The position numbers were made by a program, and so were the translations under genes. Below the pieces are notes generated by a model that was not told the DNA's origin, ran no database searches, and was given only the letters and a program-made list of their open reading frames with translations. Of a stretch of DNA of 64,000 bases, positions 16,759 through 33,306 are shown piece after piece; the first letter of the stretch is position 1; each line of letters opens with the position of its first letter. The stretch is taken from positions 1 to 64,000 of the forward strand of contig CANKMW010000016.1 of the NCBI GenBank assembly GCA_947483555.1, given 5' to 3'. Source of the DNA: Myxococcales bacterium (lineage in GTDB: Bacteria > Myxococcota_A > Polyangia > Haliangiales > Haliangiaceae).

Positions 16759-17577
16759 CTACAGACGTTGCGCTTTCAGTCCGGCGCGCGCGCAGGCGTC
16801 GAGCAATGCGTCGGCCGACAGCTCGTTGGCCTCGAGAAGGAACTTGCAGTCCGGGTGCTCCGGCACGCGCAGCGCCTTCCCTGGGAGCAACCGGACAAGC
16901 GACTTGTAGTCCGGGTCTTCCTTGCGAACGAAGCCGCGCGAAACTTCGTTGGGCGTCAACCAGAACTGGACCAACGACCCCGGCTCCTTCGCGCGACCAT
17001 GGAGCGTCGGGTAGCCGTGGGCCCAGTCGCCCTGATCGGTCACGGTCATGCGCAGTGCCTTCCCGAGCTGATCGGCGGTCCGGGCCATCGCAGCCTTCGT
17101 CGTGATGCCGATGATCAGATCGTCGTCGTCTGGGCCCATGGTGGCGACGAGCTGCTCGAAGGTGTCGGCGATCTTTTTGGTCCGAGCGCACTCGAGATCG
17201 ACATAGGTGATCTGCGGTTCGCCGCGCCTTGCTTTGCGCACGTCGAAGCACAGGTACCAGTGTCCGTCTCCGACGAACGGGACCAGCGCATCCGCGTCTC
17301 TCGGGACCCAGCCGTCATCATGAACATGCCGCTTCGCGATCGATCCCTTCAGAATCGATGGGAACCGCGGCCCGATGCCCCACAAGTCGCGCGCTGCGTA
17401 GCCGCGGAAGCCGTATCGCAGGTAGCCGCCGTTCTGCTCACGGAGCGCAGCCACGTATGCCTTCGGAAGGCGGAGCCCGAGACTGCGCTGAGCGCTTCTG
17501 AGTGCGTCATCGGTCAGAACCGGCTGGACGTAGGGGAGGTACGCCGGAACGCCCCATTCGATCCAAGAACGAGCCAC
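16759..17577 (-). CDS. SMI1/KNR4 (SUKH) family protein, possible immunity protein (272 aa)
   Basis: The N-terminal part has the SUKH pattern: the LRLPKAYVAALREQNGGYLR box, a following aromatic stretch, and a WYLCFDVRKA strand followed by ITYVDLE. SUKH proteins are widespread immunity proteins against contact-dependent nuclease toxins, so a role against the adjacent GIY-YIG protein is possible but unproven. I prefer the GTG start at 17577 because the residues encoded upstream (to an ATG at 17670) look random and would overlap the next gene. About 100 extra C-terminal residues (from about 165) have no recognised domain. Confidence 0.65.
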   Translation of the reverse strand: MARSWIEWGVPAYLPYVQPVLTDDALRSAQRSLGLRLPKAYVAALREQNGGYLRYGFRGYAARDLWGIGPRFPSILKGSIAKRHVHDDGWVPRDADALVPFVGDGHWYLCFDVRKARRGEPQITYVDLECARTKKIADTFEQLVATMGPDDDDLIIGITTKAAMARTADQLGKALRMTVTDQGDWAHGYPTLHGRAKEPGSLVQFWLTPNEVSRGFVRKEDPDYKSLVRLLPGKALRVPEHPDCKFLLEANELSADALLDACARAGLKAQRL

Positions 17578-17647
17578 GGCCGAAGCATGCCAGCAGGAAG
17601 CGTGACGAAGAAGGTCCGCGCAGACGCGACAACCATTGGAGGCCCCG

Positions 17648-17989
17648 ATGAATGACCTTATCGATGCCATCAGAGCTGCCGTCGTTGACGGCGCTACCGC
17701 GAATCAGAAGGCCGCCGGCGCGCAGGCGTGCCGCACGATCATGACGGCGCTCGAGGCGGAGGTCGGGAAGCCGATCGCGCTCGCCGGTGCGCCGACGCCG
17801 AGCCCGCTCGCCGGCGTCTCGCCGGACCAGGCGCTCGACCTGCTGATCGCGCGGCTGAGCGCGATGGTGCCGGCCGAGCGGGCAGGGGTGCCCGCGCCCG
17901 GCACTCGCAACGCGGAGCGCGCGCCGCTGCGGATCGCGTTCGTGCAGCCGCCGGCGCGCCCGCGCGTGATCGCGCGGAGGAAGCCGTGA
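17648..17989 (+). CDS. Small uncharacterised protein in the integration module (113 aa)
   Basis: The ATG at 17648 has a good GGAGG ribosome binding site at 17638-17642. The first 85 residues are helical (MNDLIDAIRAAVVDGATANQ at the start; DQALDLLIARLSAMVPAE later) and the tail is Pro/Arg-rich. It precedes the excisionase-like gene with a four-base overlap (GTGA). The family is unknown. Its place between SUKH and xis/int suggests an accessory regulator. Confidence 0.55.
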   Translation: MNDLIDAIRAAVVDGATANQKAAGAQACRTIMTALEAEVGKPIALAGAPTPSPLAGVSPDQALDLLIARLSAMVPAERAGVPAPGTRNAERAPLRIAFVQPPARPRVIARRKP

Positions 17990-18345
17990 TCAACGAGAAG
18001 ACCGAGGACCGCGCGCCGCGGGCATGGCCGCGCTTCATGACGGCGCGGGTCGCGGCCGACTACGCCGACACGTCGCCGTGGACGATCCGCCGGCACGTGC
18101 GGCCGTGCGGCCGTCGGGGGCGGTCGTTCGTCTACGCGATCGAGGACGTCGAGCGCTGGATGCGCGGTCAGCCGATCGCGTCGGCGGTCGCCGACGAGGA
18201 ACCGATGGGTCGGAACGCCCCGACGCCGGTGTCGGCGGCGCTCGCCCGGATCCGCGCCATCGCGCGCGGGGAGGAGATCTCCGAGCGTGACGATGCGGTT
18301 GCGATCGACGAGGGCAGGGGCGATCCTCGTCGGGCGAGCACCTGA
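17986..18345 (+). CDS. Excisionase-like helix-turn-helix DNA-binding protein (119 aa)
   Basis: The segment MTARVAADYADTSPWTIRRH, followed by an RSFVYAIEDVERWMRG-type strand and helix, is the winged helix-turn-helix typical of excisionases and of MerR-like DNA-binding domains: recognition helix, wing, then a trailing Trp-containing helix. The GTG start overlaps the previous stop. Its place 41 bp upstream of the integrase gene supports a role in excision control. The C-terminal third (acidic and Arg-rich) is not conserved-looking. Confidence 0.65.
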   Translation: MINEKTEDRAPRAWPRFMTARVAADYADTSPWTIRRHVRPCGRRGRSFVYAIEDVERWMRGQPIASAVADEEPMGRNAPTPVSAALARIRAIARGEEISERDDAVAIDEGRGDPRRAST

Positions 18346-18385
18346 CGGGATGGAGTCACGCCCGGCCAGCGTTGGAGGAGACACG

Positions 18386-21710
<3,325 letters not shown>

Positions 21711-21816
21711 CTCCTCGATGGTATCCGAAGGCGGCTCGGCCACCGCTCCAAAGCCGGCCGACCTGCGTGGCGCTGGCGTTGCCCGCCCCCCGCTGCCGGT
21801 GGTAGCGTGGCCGCCC

Positions 21817-22020
21817 ATGCACTCGACTCGCATCGTCCTCGGCGCACTCGCGCTCGCCCTGCTGCTGGGCGGCGCCTTCGGCTGCAAGACCGGCACGGCC
21901 GGCAAGCTCCCGGTCAGCAGCCCGATGGTCCACTTCGAGGCCCCCGAGGCCGAGGACCTGTTCCCCGAGCCGGAAGCCGACGAGGGCGTCGAGGGTCCGG
22001 GCGCCGGCGACGAGGAATAA
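21817..22020 (+). CDS. Small lipoprotein (67 aa)
   Basis: A signal peptide with lipobox LGGAFGC (Cys at residue 23) is followed by a short acidic Glu/Pro-rich chain. It should be lipid-anchored in the envelope. It lies 3 bp upstream of glmS and probably shares its transcript, and it is divergent from the kinase gene. The function is unknown. Confidence 0.6.
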   Translation: MHSTRIVLGALALALLLGGAFGCKTGTAGKLPVSSPMVHFEAPEAEDLFPEPEADEGVEGPGAGDEE

Positions 22021-22023
22021 GCC

Positions 22024-23844
<1,821 letters not shown>

Positions 23845-23847
<3 letters not shown>

Positions 23848-23872
23848 GCTGGGTCGCATGAGCTGGGTCGCA
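23845..23872 (+). repeat. 14-bp tandem duplication at the glmS/moaC junction
   Basis: The unit TGAGCTGGGTCGCA occurs twice in direct succession. The first copy begins with the glmS stop codon, and the second ends one base into the moaC ATG. The duplication creates a decoy ATG at 23858, out of frame with moaC. Confidence 0.8.
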
Positions 23873-24357
23873 TGACGCGCGCCGCGGCCAAGGCGCGGCT
23901 GAGCCATCTCGACGCCCGCGGGCGAGCGCGCATGGTGGAGGTCGGGACCAAGCCGGAGACCGAGCGGGTGGCGGTGGCGTCGGGCGAGGTGCGCATGGCA
24001 CCGGCGACGGCGCGGCTCATCAAGGCCGGCAAGGTCGGCAAGGGCGACGTGGTCGCGGTGGCGCGGCTGGCCGGCATCCAGGCCGTGAAGTTGACCCACA
24101 CGCTGATCCCGCTCTGCCACCCGCTGCGCATCAGCGGGGTCGAGGTCGAGATCGAGGTCGGGCGCGATCGGGCCCGCATCCGCGCCACCGTGCGGGCCGT
24201 GGATCGCACCGGCGTCGAGATGGAGGCGCTGACCGCGGTGTCGGTGGCGGCGCTGGCGCTCTACGACATGGCCAAGGCGGTCGACCGCGGCATGGTCATC
24301 GGGCCGGTGCAGCTCGACGAGAAGCGCGGCGGCCGCTCGGGGCACTGGCAGCGCTGA
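23872..24357 (+). CDS. moaC: Cyclic pyranopterin monophosphate synthase (161 aa)
   Basis: MoaC makes cyclic pyranopterin monophosphate in molybdenum cofactor biosynthesis, acting with the radical-SAM enzyme MoaA. Conserved motifs are [20 protein letters not shown], the [19 protein letters not shown] active-site stretch, and the C-terminal [10 protein letters not shown]. The length matches the family (about 160 aa). The gene is just downstream of glmS, behind a 14-bp tandem duplication. No other moa gene is in the window. Confidence 0.95.
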   Translation: MTRAAAKARLSHLDARGRARMVEVGTKPETERVAVASGEVRMAPATARLIKAGKVGKGDVVAVARLAGIQAVKLTHTLIPLCHPLRISGVEVEIEVGRDRARIRATVRAVDRTGVEMEALTAVSVAALALYDMAKAVDRGMVIGPVQLDEKRGGRSGHWQR

Positions 24358-24386
24358 GCGACGACGTCACGCCAGCGCGGGCCCGG

Positions 24387-24923
24387 TCAGGTGCCGCGGC
24401 CGAGCGCGAGCTGGAGGCCGATGGTGCCCGAGCCGTCGAGCACGGTGCCGTAGCGCAGCGAGACGCCGCACACGAAGCCGACCAGCAGGAACTCGACGCC
24501 GGCGCTGGCCCACGGCCCGACTTGATTGCGGTCGCCGTCGCGCACCACGGGCTCGTTGAGGCGCAGGAGCGCGCCGCCGCCGCCGACGTGGAGCAGCAGC
24601 CGCCGCCGCGCGCCGAGCGCGACCCGTCCGCGCAGGCCGAGATCGATCTCGACCATCGCGAGCTGGTCGGCGACCCGAGCGCTGCCGTCGCCGTACCACG
24701 AGAACAGCGTCGACCACGACGCGCCCCAGCCGAGGCGCTGCAGCGGGCCCATGGGCTGGTAGCCAGCCTCGATGCCGAGCACGTAGCCCAGGCCGAGCTC
24801 GTCGGCGAGGCCGCCGGTTCCGGACCGCACGCCGCCGACCACCGACAGCCGGCCGGCGGGCATCGGATCCGCGGCCGCCGACGCGGCGAACAGCAAGGCG
24901 AGCAGGGGCGCGAGCTTCGTCAT
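24387..24923 (-). CDS. Outer-membrane beta-barrel-like protein (178 aa)
   Basis: A signal peptide (MTKLAPLLALLFAASAAADP) is followed by alternating Gly- and aromatic-containing strands such as RLSVVGGVRSG and LGYVLGIEAGYQPM, ending in a beta-strand-like GTIGLQLALGRGT. This pattern fits a small outer-membrane barrel, and the last residue is not aromatic. No specific function can be assigned. The gene converges with moaC. Confidence 0.6.
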   Translation of the reverse strand: MTKLAPLLALLFAASAAADPMPAGRLSVVGGVRSGTGGLADELGLGYVLGIEAGYQPMGPLQRLGWGASWSTLFSWYGDGSARVADQLAMVEIDLGLRGRVALGARRRLLLHVGGGGALLRLNEPVVRDGDRNQVGPWASAGVEFLLVGFVCGVSLRYGTVLDGSGTIGLQLALGRGT

Positions 24924-24980
24924 CGGAGCGGCATCGGATCGGGCGCGCGCGGGGCGCGAGCGACGGCGCGAGCGCCGGCG

Positions 24981-25526
24981 CTAGAACTTCGACGTCGTGG
25001 CCAGGAACGTCATCTTGTCGTTGGTCGCGCGCAGGCGGCGCGACAGCGTGCGGACGAAGTTCCACAGCAGCTCGTAGGCGAGGTCGCGGTCGACGAACAG
25101 CAGATCCTCGAGGTCGCGCCGGTTGACGACGAACAGGCGGCACTTCTCGTGGCACACCGCGGTCGCCGAGCGCGGCGCGTCGTCGATGAGCGACATCTCG
25201 CCGAAGTACGCGCCCGGCCGCAGCACCGCCAGCGCCTCCTCACCCATGCCGGGCACGAAGCGGCTGATGCGCACCGCACCCTCGAGGATCAGGTAGAACT
25301 TGTCACCGGCCTCGCCCTCCTGGAACACCGTGGCGCCGGTCTTGTACGACTCCTCGACGCCGATGTCGACCACGCGGCGGAGGTGCATCGGCGGCAGGCC
25401 GCTGAAGATGTCGATCTGGGCCAGGATCTCGAGCGTCGTCTTGCCCGCGATATCGAGCACCTTGGGCGCAGCCTTCTCCGCCTTCTCGCGCGCCGGTTCC
25501 TCCTCCATGACGTCCCAGCGTCCCAT
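24981..25526 (-). CDS. Cyclic-nucleotide-binding domain protein (181 aa)
   Basis: A cNMP-binding (CAP_ED) domain covers about residues 35-160. It has IFSGLPPMHLRRVVDIG, then FQEGEAGDKFYLILEGAVRI, and the phosphate-binding cassette PGAYFGEMSLIDDAPRSATA. There is no DNA-binding domain, so it is probably a stand-alone sensor or regulator. The start chosen is the ATG at 25526; an ATG at 25508 is also possible, and longer readings enter low-complexity sequence. It is near the F0 ATP synthase genes but is separated from them by a REP-like hairpin. Confidence 0.75.
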   Translation of the reverse strand: MGRWDVMEEEPAREKAEKAAPKVLDIAGKTTLEILAQIDIFSGLPPMHLRRVVDIGVEESYKTGATVFQEGEAGDKFYLILEGAVRISRFVPGMGEEALAVLRPGAYFGEMSLIDDAPRSATAVCHEKCRLFVVNRRDLEDLLFVDRDLAYELLWNFVRTLSRRLRATNDKMTFLATTSKF

Positions 25527-25626
25527 GGTGGCCGCGATCCCGCAAGTTCCCCCCCCGAGGGCCACAGTTAAACGCGACCAGGCACCCCCTTCCGAGGGTG
25601 CCTGCGCCGCCTCATCCGCGCGGGAC

Positions 25627-25664
25627 GCCCTTGGACTCGGCCGCAGCGCGGCCTCGCTCAGGGC
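25627..25664. repeat. REP-like palindrome copy
   Basis: The outer arms GCCCT/AGGGC and an inner GC-rich stem flank the conserved internal GACTCGG...CCTCGCTC, matching the family seen at 45.4-46.1 kb. It lies in the gap between the cNMP-binding gene and atpE. Confidence 0.7.
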
Positions 25665-25674
25665 CAACGGTCGA

Positions 25675-26010
25675 TCAGAACTTGGTGACGACGAGCAGCG
25701 CGATGACGAGGGCGTAGATGACCAGCGACTCGATCAGCGCGAGGCCGAGGATCATCGGGCCGCGGACCTTGTCGGCGGCGCCCGGGTTGCGCGCGATGCC
25801 GTCGAGCGCGGCCGCCGCGGCCTTGCCCTGGCCGAGACCGCCGCCGAGGGCGGCGAGGCCGAGGCCGAGCGTCGCGCCGAGCACCATGATGCCGCCCTGG
25901 CCGCCGATCGCCTGGTCCTTGGCGCTCTGCGCGAAGGCCGACGAGGCGAACAGCATGACGACGGAGAAGCTGAAGAACGAGATGAGTCGCTTGATCGTAC
26001 GGTTAGCCAT
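25675..26010 (-). CDS. atpE: ATP synthase F0 subunit c with N-terminal leader (111 aa)
   Basis: This is the proteolipid that forms the rotating c-ring. Two transmembrane hairpin helices are visible: the Gly-rich [20 protein letters not shown], and [21 protein letters not shown] with the proton-binding Glu in LIES. An N-terminal extension of about 28 residues, ending SSAFAQ, looks like a cleavable signal peptide. This makes the protein longer than the usual 80 aa. The start at 26010 has AGGAG at good spacing. It is the last gene of the F0 operon. Confidence 0.93.
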   Translation of the reverse strand: MANRTIKRLISFFSFSVVMLFASSAFAQSAKDQAIGGQGGIMVLGATLGLGLAALGGGLGQGKAAAAALDGIARNPGAADKVRGPMILGLALIESLVIYALVIALLVVTKF

Positions 26011-26132
26011 GACGGAGTCTCCTGCGGGGTTGGTTCGTTCGCGCGGTGCGCGGATGCCAGAGCGTGAGTAGCGCGTGAGATAGACCTCGGATGCCCGGCT
26101 CGTCGGATTCGATCGAGCCAGTCGTCGAAAAA

Positions 26133-26909
26133 TCAGTGCTCCTCGTGCTCGGCGGCCATGCCGATGTACACCATCGTCAGCGTGCAGAACACGATCGCCT
26201 GCACGACGCAGATCAGGAGGCCGAGGAGCAGGAAGGGGAGCGGGATGAACAGCGGGACCAGGGAGAAGAACGCGAACACCACCTTGTGGTCGGCCATCAT
26301 GTTGCCCATGAGGCGCAGCGACAGTGACACCGGGCGCACCAGGTGGCTGAACAGCTCGATCGGCAGGATCAACGGTGCCAGCCACGGGCTGGGCCCCATG
26401 AAGTGCTTGAGGTAGGCGAGTCCGTGCTCCTTCACGCCGACGACGTGCGTGATCACGAAGACGGTGATGGCCAGCGCGACGTTGGTCTTGAGCGTGTCGT
26501 TGGGCGAGACGAAGCCCGGGACCAGGCCGATCAGGTTGCCAAGCAGGATGAACAGCCACAGGGTGCCGATCAGCGGGAAGTAGCGGCGACCGTTCTTCTC
26601 GCCCATCGCCCCCTCGCACATGCCGTACACGCTCTCCGCCATCACCTCGAAGAAGTTGCGCAGGTTCATGCTGCGTGGCGGCACCAGGCCTCCGTCGGCG
26701 GCAGCGGTGGCCTTCTTGAACTTGAGCGAGCCCCACACCACGAACGCCAGCACCAGCAGGGTGACCAGCACGTGGGTCAGCGAGAAATGGGTCTCCTGGA
26801 AGACCAGGACCTTGTAGGTGCGTCCGAACGTGTGCTCGGCCTTCTCGGAGACGCTCTGCCACCACGAGAAGCGGTTGAGGTAGTCGAACCAGGTTCCGTG
26901 TTCGCCCAT
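26133..26909 (-). CDS. atpB: ATP synthase F0 subunit a (258 aa)
   Basis: This is the stator channel protein of F0, with five to six membrane helices. The key Arg lies in the helix around [19 protein letters not shown], a highly conserved family motif. Other landmarks are [20 protein letters not shown] and the C-terminal [20 protein letters not shown]. The order atpZ-atpI-atpB-atpE on one strand is the usual F0 arrangement when F1 genes lie elsewhere. Confidence 0.95.
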   Translation of the reverse strand: MGEHGTWFDYLNRFSWWQSVSEKAEHTFGRTYKVLVFQETHFSLTHVLVTLLVLAFVVWGSLKFKKATAAADGGLVPPRSMNLRNFFEVMAESVYGMCEGAMGEKNGRRYFPLIGTLWLFILLGNLIGLVPGFVSPNDTLKTNVALAITVFVITHVVGVKEHGLAYLKHFMGPSPWLAPLILPIELFSHLVRPVSLSLRLMGNMMADHKVVFAFFSLVPLFIPLPFLLLGLLICVVQAIVFCTLTMVYIGMAAEHEEH

Positions 26910-26912
26910 GGG

Positions 26913-27359
26913 TCAGCTCGGCGGGTTGGCGTCGTTGACGCCGGTGATGGCGCCGTCGGTCGACGGCGTGGTTGGTTCGTGCGAGGTGCGCGCGGCGCGT
27001 AGCGAGTCGACGACGCCGGCGATGACGATCGACGGGAAGAAGATCGAGTAGCCGATGAGGAACGCGATGGAGTCCACGGGAAGGAACAGGATGATGACGA
27101 TGACGGCGCCCATCATGCCGAGCATCTTCGGCATGATCAGGTACATGCGGTTGCCGGCCGACGGGTCGCCCTCCTTCACCGCCGACGTCCACTTGAAGAC
27201 CAGGCCGCGCAGCACGGCGAAGTTGAGGCAGGTCAGCGCCACGCCGATGGCGACCCCGAGCGCCTGCGCCTGCGTGGCCACGATGGCCGCCGTGATCACG
27301 AGGATGCCGCCGAACAGATAGTTCAGGCGCTCGACCATGCGGACGGTGGCGGCATCCAT
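26913..27359 (-). CDS. atpI: ATP synthase subunit I (148 aa)
   Basis: This is a four-helix membrane protein (for example [20 protein letters not shown] and [20 protein letters not shown]). It sits between atpZ and atpB, where AtpI-type accessory proteins help assemble the c-ring. The start at 27359 (MDAATVRM) follows the upstream stop with one base between and is preferred over a longer reading into atpZ. Identity rests mainly on context and topology. Confidence 0.75.
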   Translation of the reverse strand: MDAATVRMVERLNYLFGGILVITAAIVATQAQALGVAIGVALTCLNFAVLRGLVFKWTSAVKEGDPSAGNRMYLIMPKMLGMMGAVIVIILFLPVDSIAFLIGYSIFFPSIVIAGVVDSLRAARTSHEPTTPSTDGAITGVNDANPPS

Positions 27360-27360
27360 G

Positions 27361-27675
27361 TCAGGACTCCGCCTCGTCTGATTCCGCAGCGAAGCGGTCC
27401 GACGCGCGCACGTGACGAAACACCGCACGCATTCCGACCCCGAACCCGATGCCCAGCCACACCAGCATCATGCCGGGCGTGGTGCCGAGCTGCTTGTCGA
27501 GCCACATGCCGAGGAACAGGCCGAGCACCACGGCGACCGCGAGCTCGATGCCGATCGACGTGGCCGAGAGCGTCTGGAAGTAGCGCTTGGTGGCGACCGC
27601 GTAGGGGGCCGCGGCGCGCTTCGCCGCCAGGCTCGGCGCCTGCGTCAATCCGTCGCTATGTAGCGGATGTCCCAT
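27361..27675 (-). CDS. atpZ: AtpZ/AtpI-like accessory F0 protein (104 aa)
   Basis: Two membrane helices occur: IGIELAVAVVLGLFLGMWLD and a helix starting MMLVWLGIGFGVGMRAV. Between them is the typical DKQLGTTPG turn of the small F0F1-ATPase assembly or Mg2+-transport family. It is the first gene of the F0 operon. The start is MGHPLHSDG at 27675. The gap to hemL (52 bp) contains a weak GC hairpin. Confidence 0.8.
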   Translation of the reverse strand: MGHPLHSDGLTQAPSLAAKRAAAPYAVATKRYFQTLSATSIGIELAVAVVLGLFLGMWLDKQLGTTPGMMLVWLGIGFGVGMRAVFRHVRASDRFAAESDEAES

Positions 27676-27727
27676 GGGAATTAGCTGACTCGAGCGGGCG
27701 CCGTGTAACACGGGCGCGCGCCTGAAA

Positions 27728-29043
27728 TCAACCTAGATCGAGACGCAGAGTGTCCCTCGCGGCTTCGCAGATCTTCCCGGCGTCGTCGTCGGACAGCGCC
27801 AGCGACGTGAACGCCGCCTCGAACTGCGACGGCGGGAGTGAGACGCCGCGGGCCCGCATGCCGCGGAAGAACGCGCCGAAGCGTTGCAAGTCCGAGCGCT
27901 TGGCCGAGGCGTAGTCGGTGACCGGACCGTCCTGGAAGAACATCGTGAACATGCTGCCGACCCGGTTCACGCACACTGGGATGCCGGCCGAGCGCGCTTC
28001 GCTCGCCCAGCTGTCTGCGACAATCTGGCCCAGGCGATCGAGGCGCTCGTAGGTGCCCGGCCGGCGCAGGATCTCCAGGGTCTTGAGCCCGGCGGCCATC
28101 GCCAGCGGGTTCCCGCTCAGCGTGCCGGCCTGGTAGACCTTGCCGATCGGCGCCAGCAACTCCATGACGTCGGCGCGGCCACCGAACGCCGCCGCCGGCA
28201 GGCCGCCGCCCACGATCTTGCCGACACACGTGAGGTCGGGCGTGATGCCGTGCAACGCCTGCGCGCCGCCGTATCCGACCCGGAAACCGGTGATGACCTC
28301 GTCGTAGATGAGCAGCGTGCCATGCGCCGCGGTCAGCGCGCGCAACCGGGCCGGGTACGCGGGGTCCGGCGGCACGCAGCCCATGTTGCCGGGAATGGCC
28401 TCGACGATCACGGCGGCGAGGTCGCCAGCCGCCAGCACCACCTCGATCGCGGCCAGGTCGTTGTGCGGGACCACCAGGGTGTCGCGGGCGGCACCTGCGG
28501 TGACGCCGGCCGAACCCGGGATGCCGAGCGTGGCGGCGCCCGAGCCGGCGGCGACCAGCAGGGCGTCGGAGTGGCCGTGGTAGGCGCCGTCGATCTTGAG
28601 GATCTTGTCGCGGCCGGTGAAGCCGCGCGCCAGCCGCAGCGCCGTCATGGTGGCCTCGGTGCCCGACGACACCGCGCGGACCCGCTCCATCGACGGCATC
28701 GCGGTCCGCAGCGTCTCGGCAAACTCGACCTCGATCTCGGTCGGCGCGCCGAAGGTGGTGCCGTTGGCCATCGCGCGGGCGATGGCGTCGAGCACCTCGG
28801 GATGGGCATGACCGAGGATCAGCGGGCCCCAGCTGCTGACCAGATCGAGATACTCGTGGCCGTCGGCGTCGAAGACCCGGCCGCCCTCGCCGCGGGCCAT
28901 GAACAAGGGCTCGCAGCCGACCTGGCGGCAGGCCCGGACCGGCGAGTTGACGCCGCCCGGGATGACGCCCTGGGCGCGGGCGAAGATGGCGCTCGAACGC
29001 GGGATCGACGTCGGGCCCCGGTCGGCGGTCCCGTCGTCCGCCA

Positions 29044-29044
<1 letters not shown>
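27728..29044 (-). CDS. hemL: Glutamate-1-semialdehyde 2,1-aminomutase (438 aa)
   Basis: This PLP enzyme converts glutamate-1-semialdehyde to 5-aminolevulinate in C5-pathway haem synthesis. Motifs include [16 protein letters not shown], the [16 protein letters not shown] phosphate-binding stretch, GAYHGHSD, and [18 protein letters not shown] with the PLP-binding Lys. The length is normal. The start codon overlaps the stop of the upstream gyrA by one base, so the two genes are probably co-transcribed. Confidence 0.95.
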
Positions 29045-31767
<2,723 letters not shown>

Positions 31768-31900
31768 CGGGGCTTGGGGTCTCCGGAAGCATGTATTCCT
31801 ACCGCTTATCGAAGCGGTGGGGAAGCCGACCGGTCGTTCAATTCCCCGAGGGAAAACCGAGCGTTGGCCGGCAGCGATCCCGCGTGGGATGCTGGCACCC

Positions 31901-32812
31901 ATGCCTGTCCTGAGCAACGTCGAAGGGGTGACTCGCCGCGCGCTGCTGCTCGGGGCTCTGGGCGCGCCGATCGTGCTCGTCGCGAGCGGGCGACGCAGCG
32001 CCAGCGCGCGCCGGCCCGGCGCGGTGCGCGGCCACGTGTACGCCGGCAAGGCGATGGCCAAGGCGGGCCGCGGCACGCGGGCGGTGATGCTGCGTGGTGG
32101 CCACGTGCAGCTCGCGGCGCCGCTGGCGATGACGCCGGCCGGCGGCGTGTTCTCGATCGCGAACGCCAACGATCTCTACGTCGCGATCGCTCAGCTCGCC
32201 GCGCCGCCGACCGCCATGCCGTACCTGGTCGTGAAGCGGGGCGCGGTGCGCGCCGACTCGTGGGGCACCGGCTTCGGCACCGGTGGCGACCGGCGCGGCT
32301 CGGCGTCGTTCCACCTCGATCGTGCGCTCGCCGACGAGGTCGCGGCGCTGTGGAACCTGGCGCGCCGCGATCGCACGCGGCTCGGCGCCGCGCTGTTCGG
32401 GCGCTGGAAGCCGCGCGGGGTGCTGGTGGTCGGCAAGCCGCTGGAGATCGTGCTGACGCTCGAGAACGTGGGGACGGTGCCGGTGTGGTTCAACACCGGT
32501 GGCCGCCAGCGCGGCCCGCGCGACAACCGCTTCTACTTCGAGGCGGCGCGCGACGGCACGCCGCTGCCGGTGATCGAGGCGTTCGACTTCGGTGGCATCG
32601 GCCAGGTCCAGCCGCTGGCGCCCGGCGCCAGCCTGGAGCGGAGCGCCGACCTGGCGCAGTGGGCGACGCTCGACCGGCCCGGTACGTACCAGGTGTCGTG
32701 CCGCTATCACCTCGAGCTGTCGGTGGGGGCGGAGGGCGCGAGCTGGCCCGATCACGGGCACGAGACGTGGGACTGGGCGACCGACGAGGTCATCGACATC
32801 ACGGTCGGGTAG
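31901..32812 (+). CDS. Exported protein with twin-arginine-like signal, paralogue A (303 aa)
   Basis: The N terminus [20 protein letters not shown] looks like a Tat or Sec signal with a twin-Arg pair. The body is beta-rich, with ADSWGTGFG, an Ig-like [18 protein letters not shown] stretch, and the terminal [10 protein letters not shown] motif. It is clearly paralogous to the protein at 51763-52659, which shares the SWGTGF, ENTG/ENVG and WPDHGH motifs in the same order. The function is unknown. The codons for LSNVEG at the N terminus come from a short REP-like repeat at 31907-31926. Confidence 0.65.
   Translation: MPVLSNVEGVTRRALLLGALGAPIVLVASGRRSASARRPGAVRGHVYAGKAMAKAGRGTRAVMLRGGHVQLAAPLAMTPAGGVFSIANANDLYVAIAQLAAPPTAMPYLVVKRGAVRADSWGTGFGTGGDRRGSASFHLDRALADEVAALWNLARRDRTRLGAALFGRWKPRGVLVVGKPLEIVLTLENVGTVPVWFNTGGRQRGPRDNRFYFEAARDGTPLPVIEAFDFGGIGQVQPLAPGASLERSADLAQWATLDRPGTYQVSCRYHLELSVGAEGASWPDHGHETWDWATDEVIDITVG
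31907..31926. repeat. Short REP-like repeat inside a coding start
   Basis: This 20-bp copy has the family ends GTCCTGAGC and GTCGAAGG but only a minimal centre. It encodes part of the N terminus of the exported protein, so the annotated start may be wrong or the repeat may have inserted upstream of the true signal peptide. Confidence 0.55.
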
Positions 32813-32814
32813 CG

Positions 32815-32953
32815 TCGGTTTCGGTTACGGTCTCGGTTTCGGTCTCGGTTTCGGTCTCGGTCTCGGTTTCGGGCTCGGTCTCGGTTTCGGTTACGGTTAC
32901 GGTTTCGGTTACGGTTTCGGCTACGGCTACGGCCACGGCTACGGCCACGGCCG
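32815..32953. repeat. Hexanucleotide repeat array 1
   Basis: About 23 imperfect tandem copies of a 6-bp unit of the form TCGGTN (TCGGTT, TCGGTC, TACGGC and variants) start right after the stop codon of the exported protein. They reach nearly to the end of the four-helix-bundle gene. It is low-complexity DNA, not a gene. Confidence 0.85.
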
Positions 32954-32979
32954 AATGGGCGGCGGCGGCCGCCGGGCGG

Positions 32980-33306
32980 CTACCGGCCGTGCCGCAGGCG
33001 CCACAGCATGGCCTGGAGGCGATCCTCGAGGGCGCGCACCGGCGCGAGCGCCGAGTCGGGGACGTAGCCCCAGGCGACCGCGATGCGGACGTGGGTGAGC
33101 GCCTCGGCGGCCTCGCCGGCGGCGATGCGGAAGGCGTGCTGGCGGTCGCCGCCGACGCGCTTGCCGCCCTCGGCGGTGTTGGCGGCGGCGCTGGTCGCGG
33201 CGCGGCGGAGCTGGCTGGCGAGGTTCTTGTCGCGGGGCGCGACCGCCTCGACGACGGGGCGGACGGCGGCGATGAGCTGCATGGCGATCTCGTGGGCCTG
33301 GAACAT
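32980..33306 (-). CDS. Four-helix bundle (S23/Avd-like) protein A (108 aa)
   Basis: The product has the signature of the S23-type four-helix-bundle family: an N-terminal helix (MFQAHEIAMQLIAAVRPVVE), then LASQLRRAATSAAANTAEGG and FRIAAGEAAEALTHVRIAVA. This family is known from 23S rRNA intervening sequences and as Avd accessory proteins of diversity-generating retroelements, where it binds nucleic acid. Neither context is present here. The ATG at 33306 follows CCAGGAGACGC. It is divergent from a paralogue at 33907, and a 600-bp region of inverted repeats separates them. Confidence 0.75.
   Translation of the reverse strand: MFQAHEIAMQLIAAVRPVVEAVAPRDKNLASQLRRAATSAAANTAEGGKRVGGDRQHAFRIAAGEAAEALTHVRIAVAWGYVPDSALAPVRALEDRLQAMLWRLRHGR

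Noticed and set aside
27676..27727. Terminator between hemL and atpZ
   Set aside because: A GC-rich imperfect hairpin is present, but there is no T-run and the genes may be co-transcribed.
32592..33098. Gly/Phe/Tyr/Leu-rich repeat protein (FGLGFG-type)
   Set aside because: This is the translation of hexamer array 1 in an alternative frame, overlapping two real genes.
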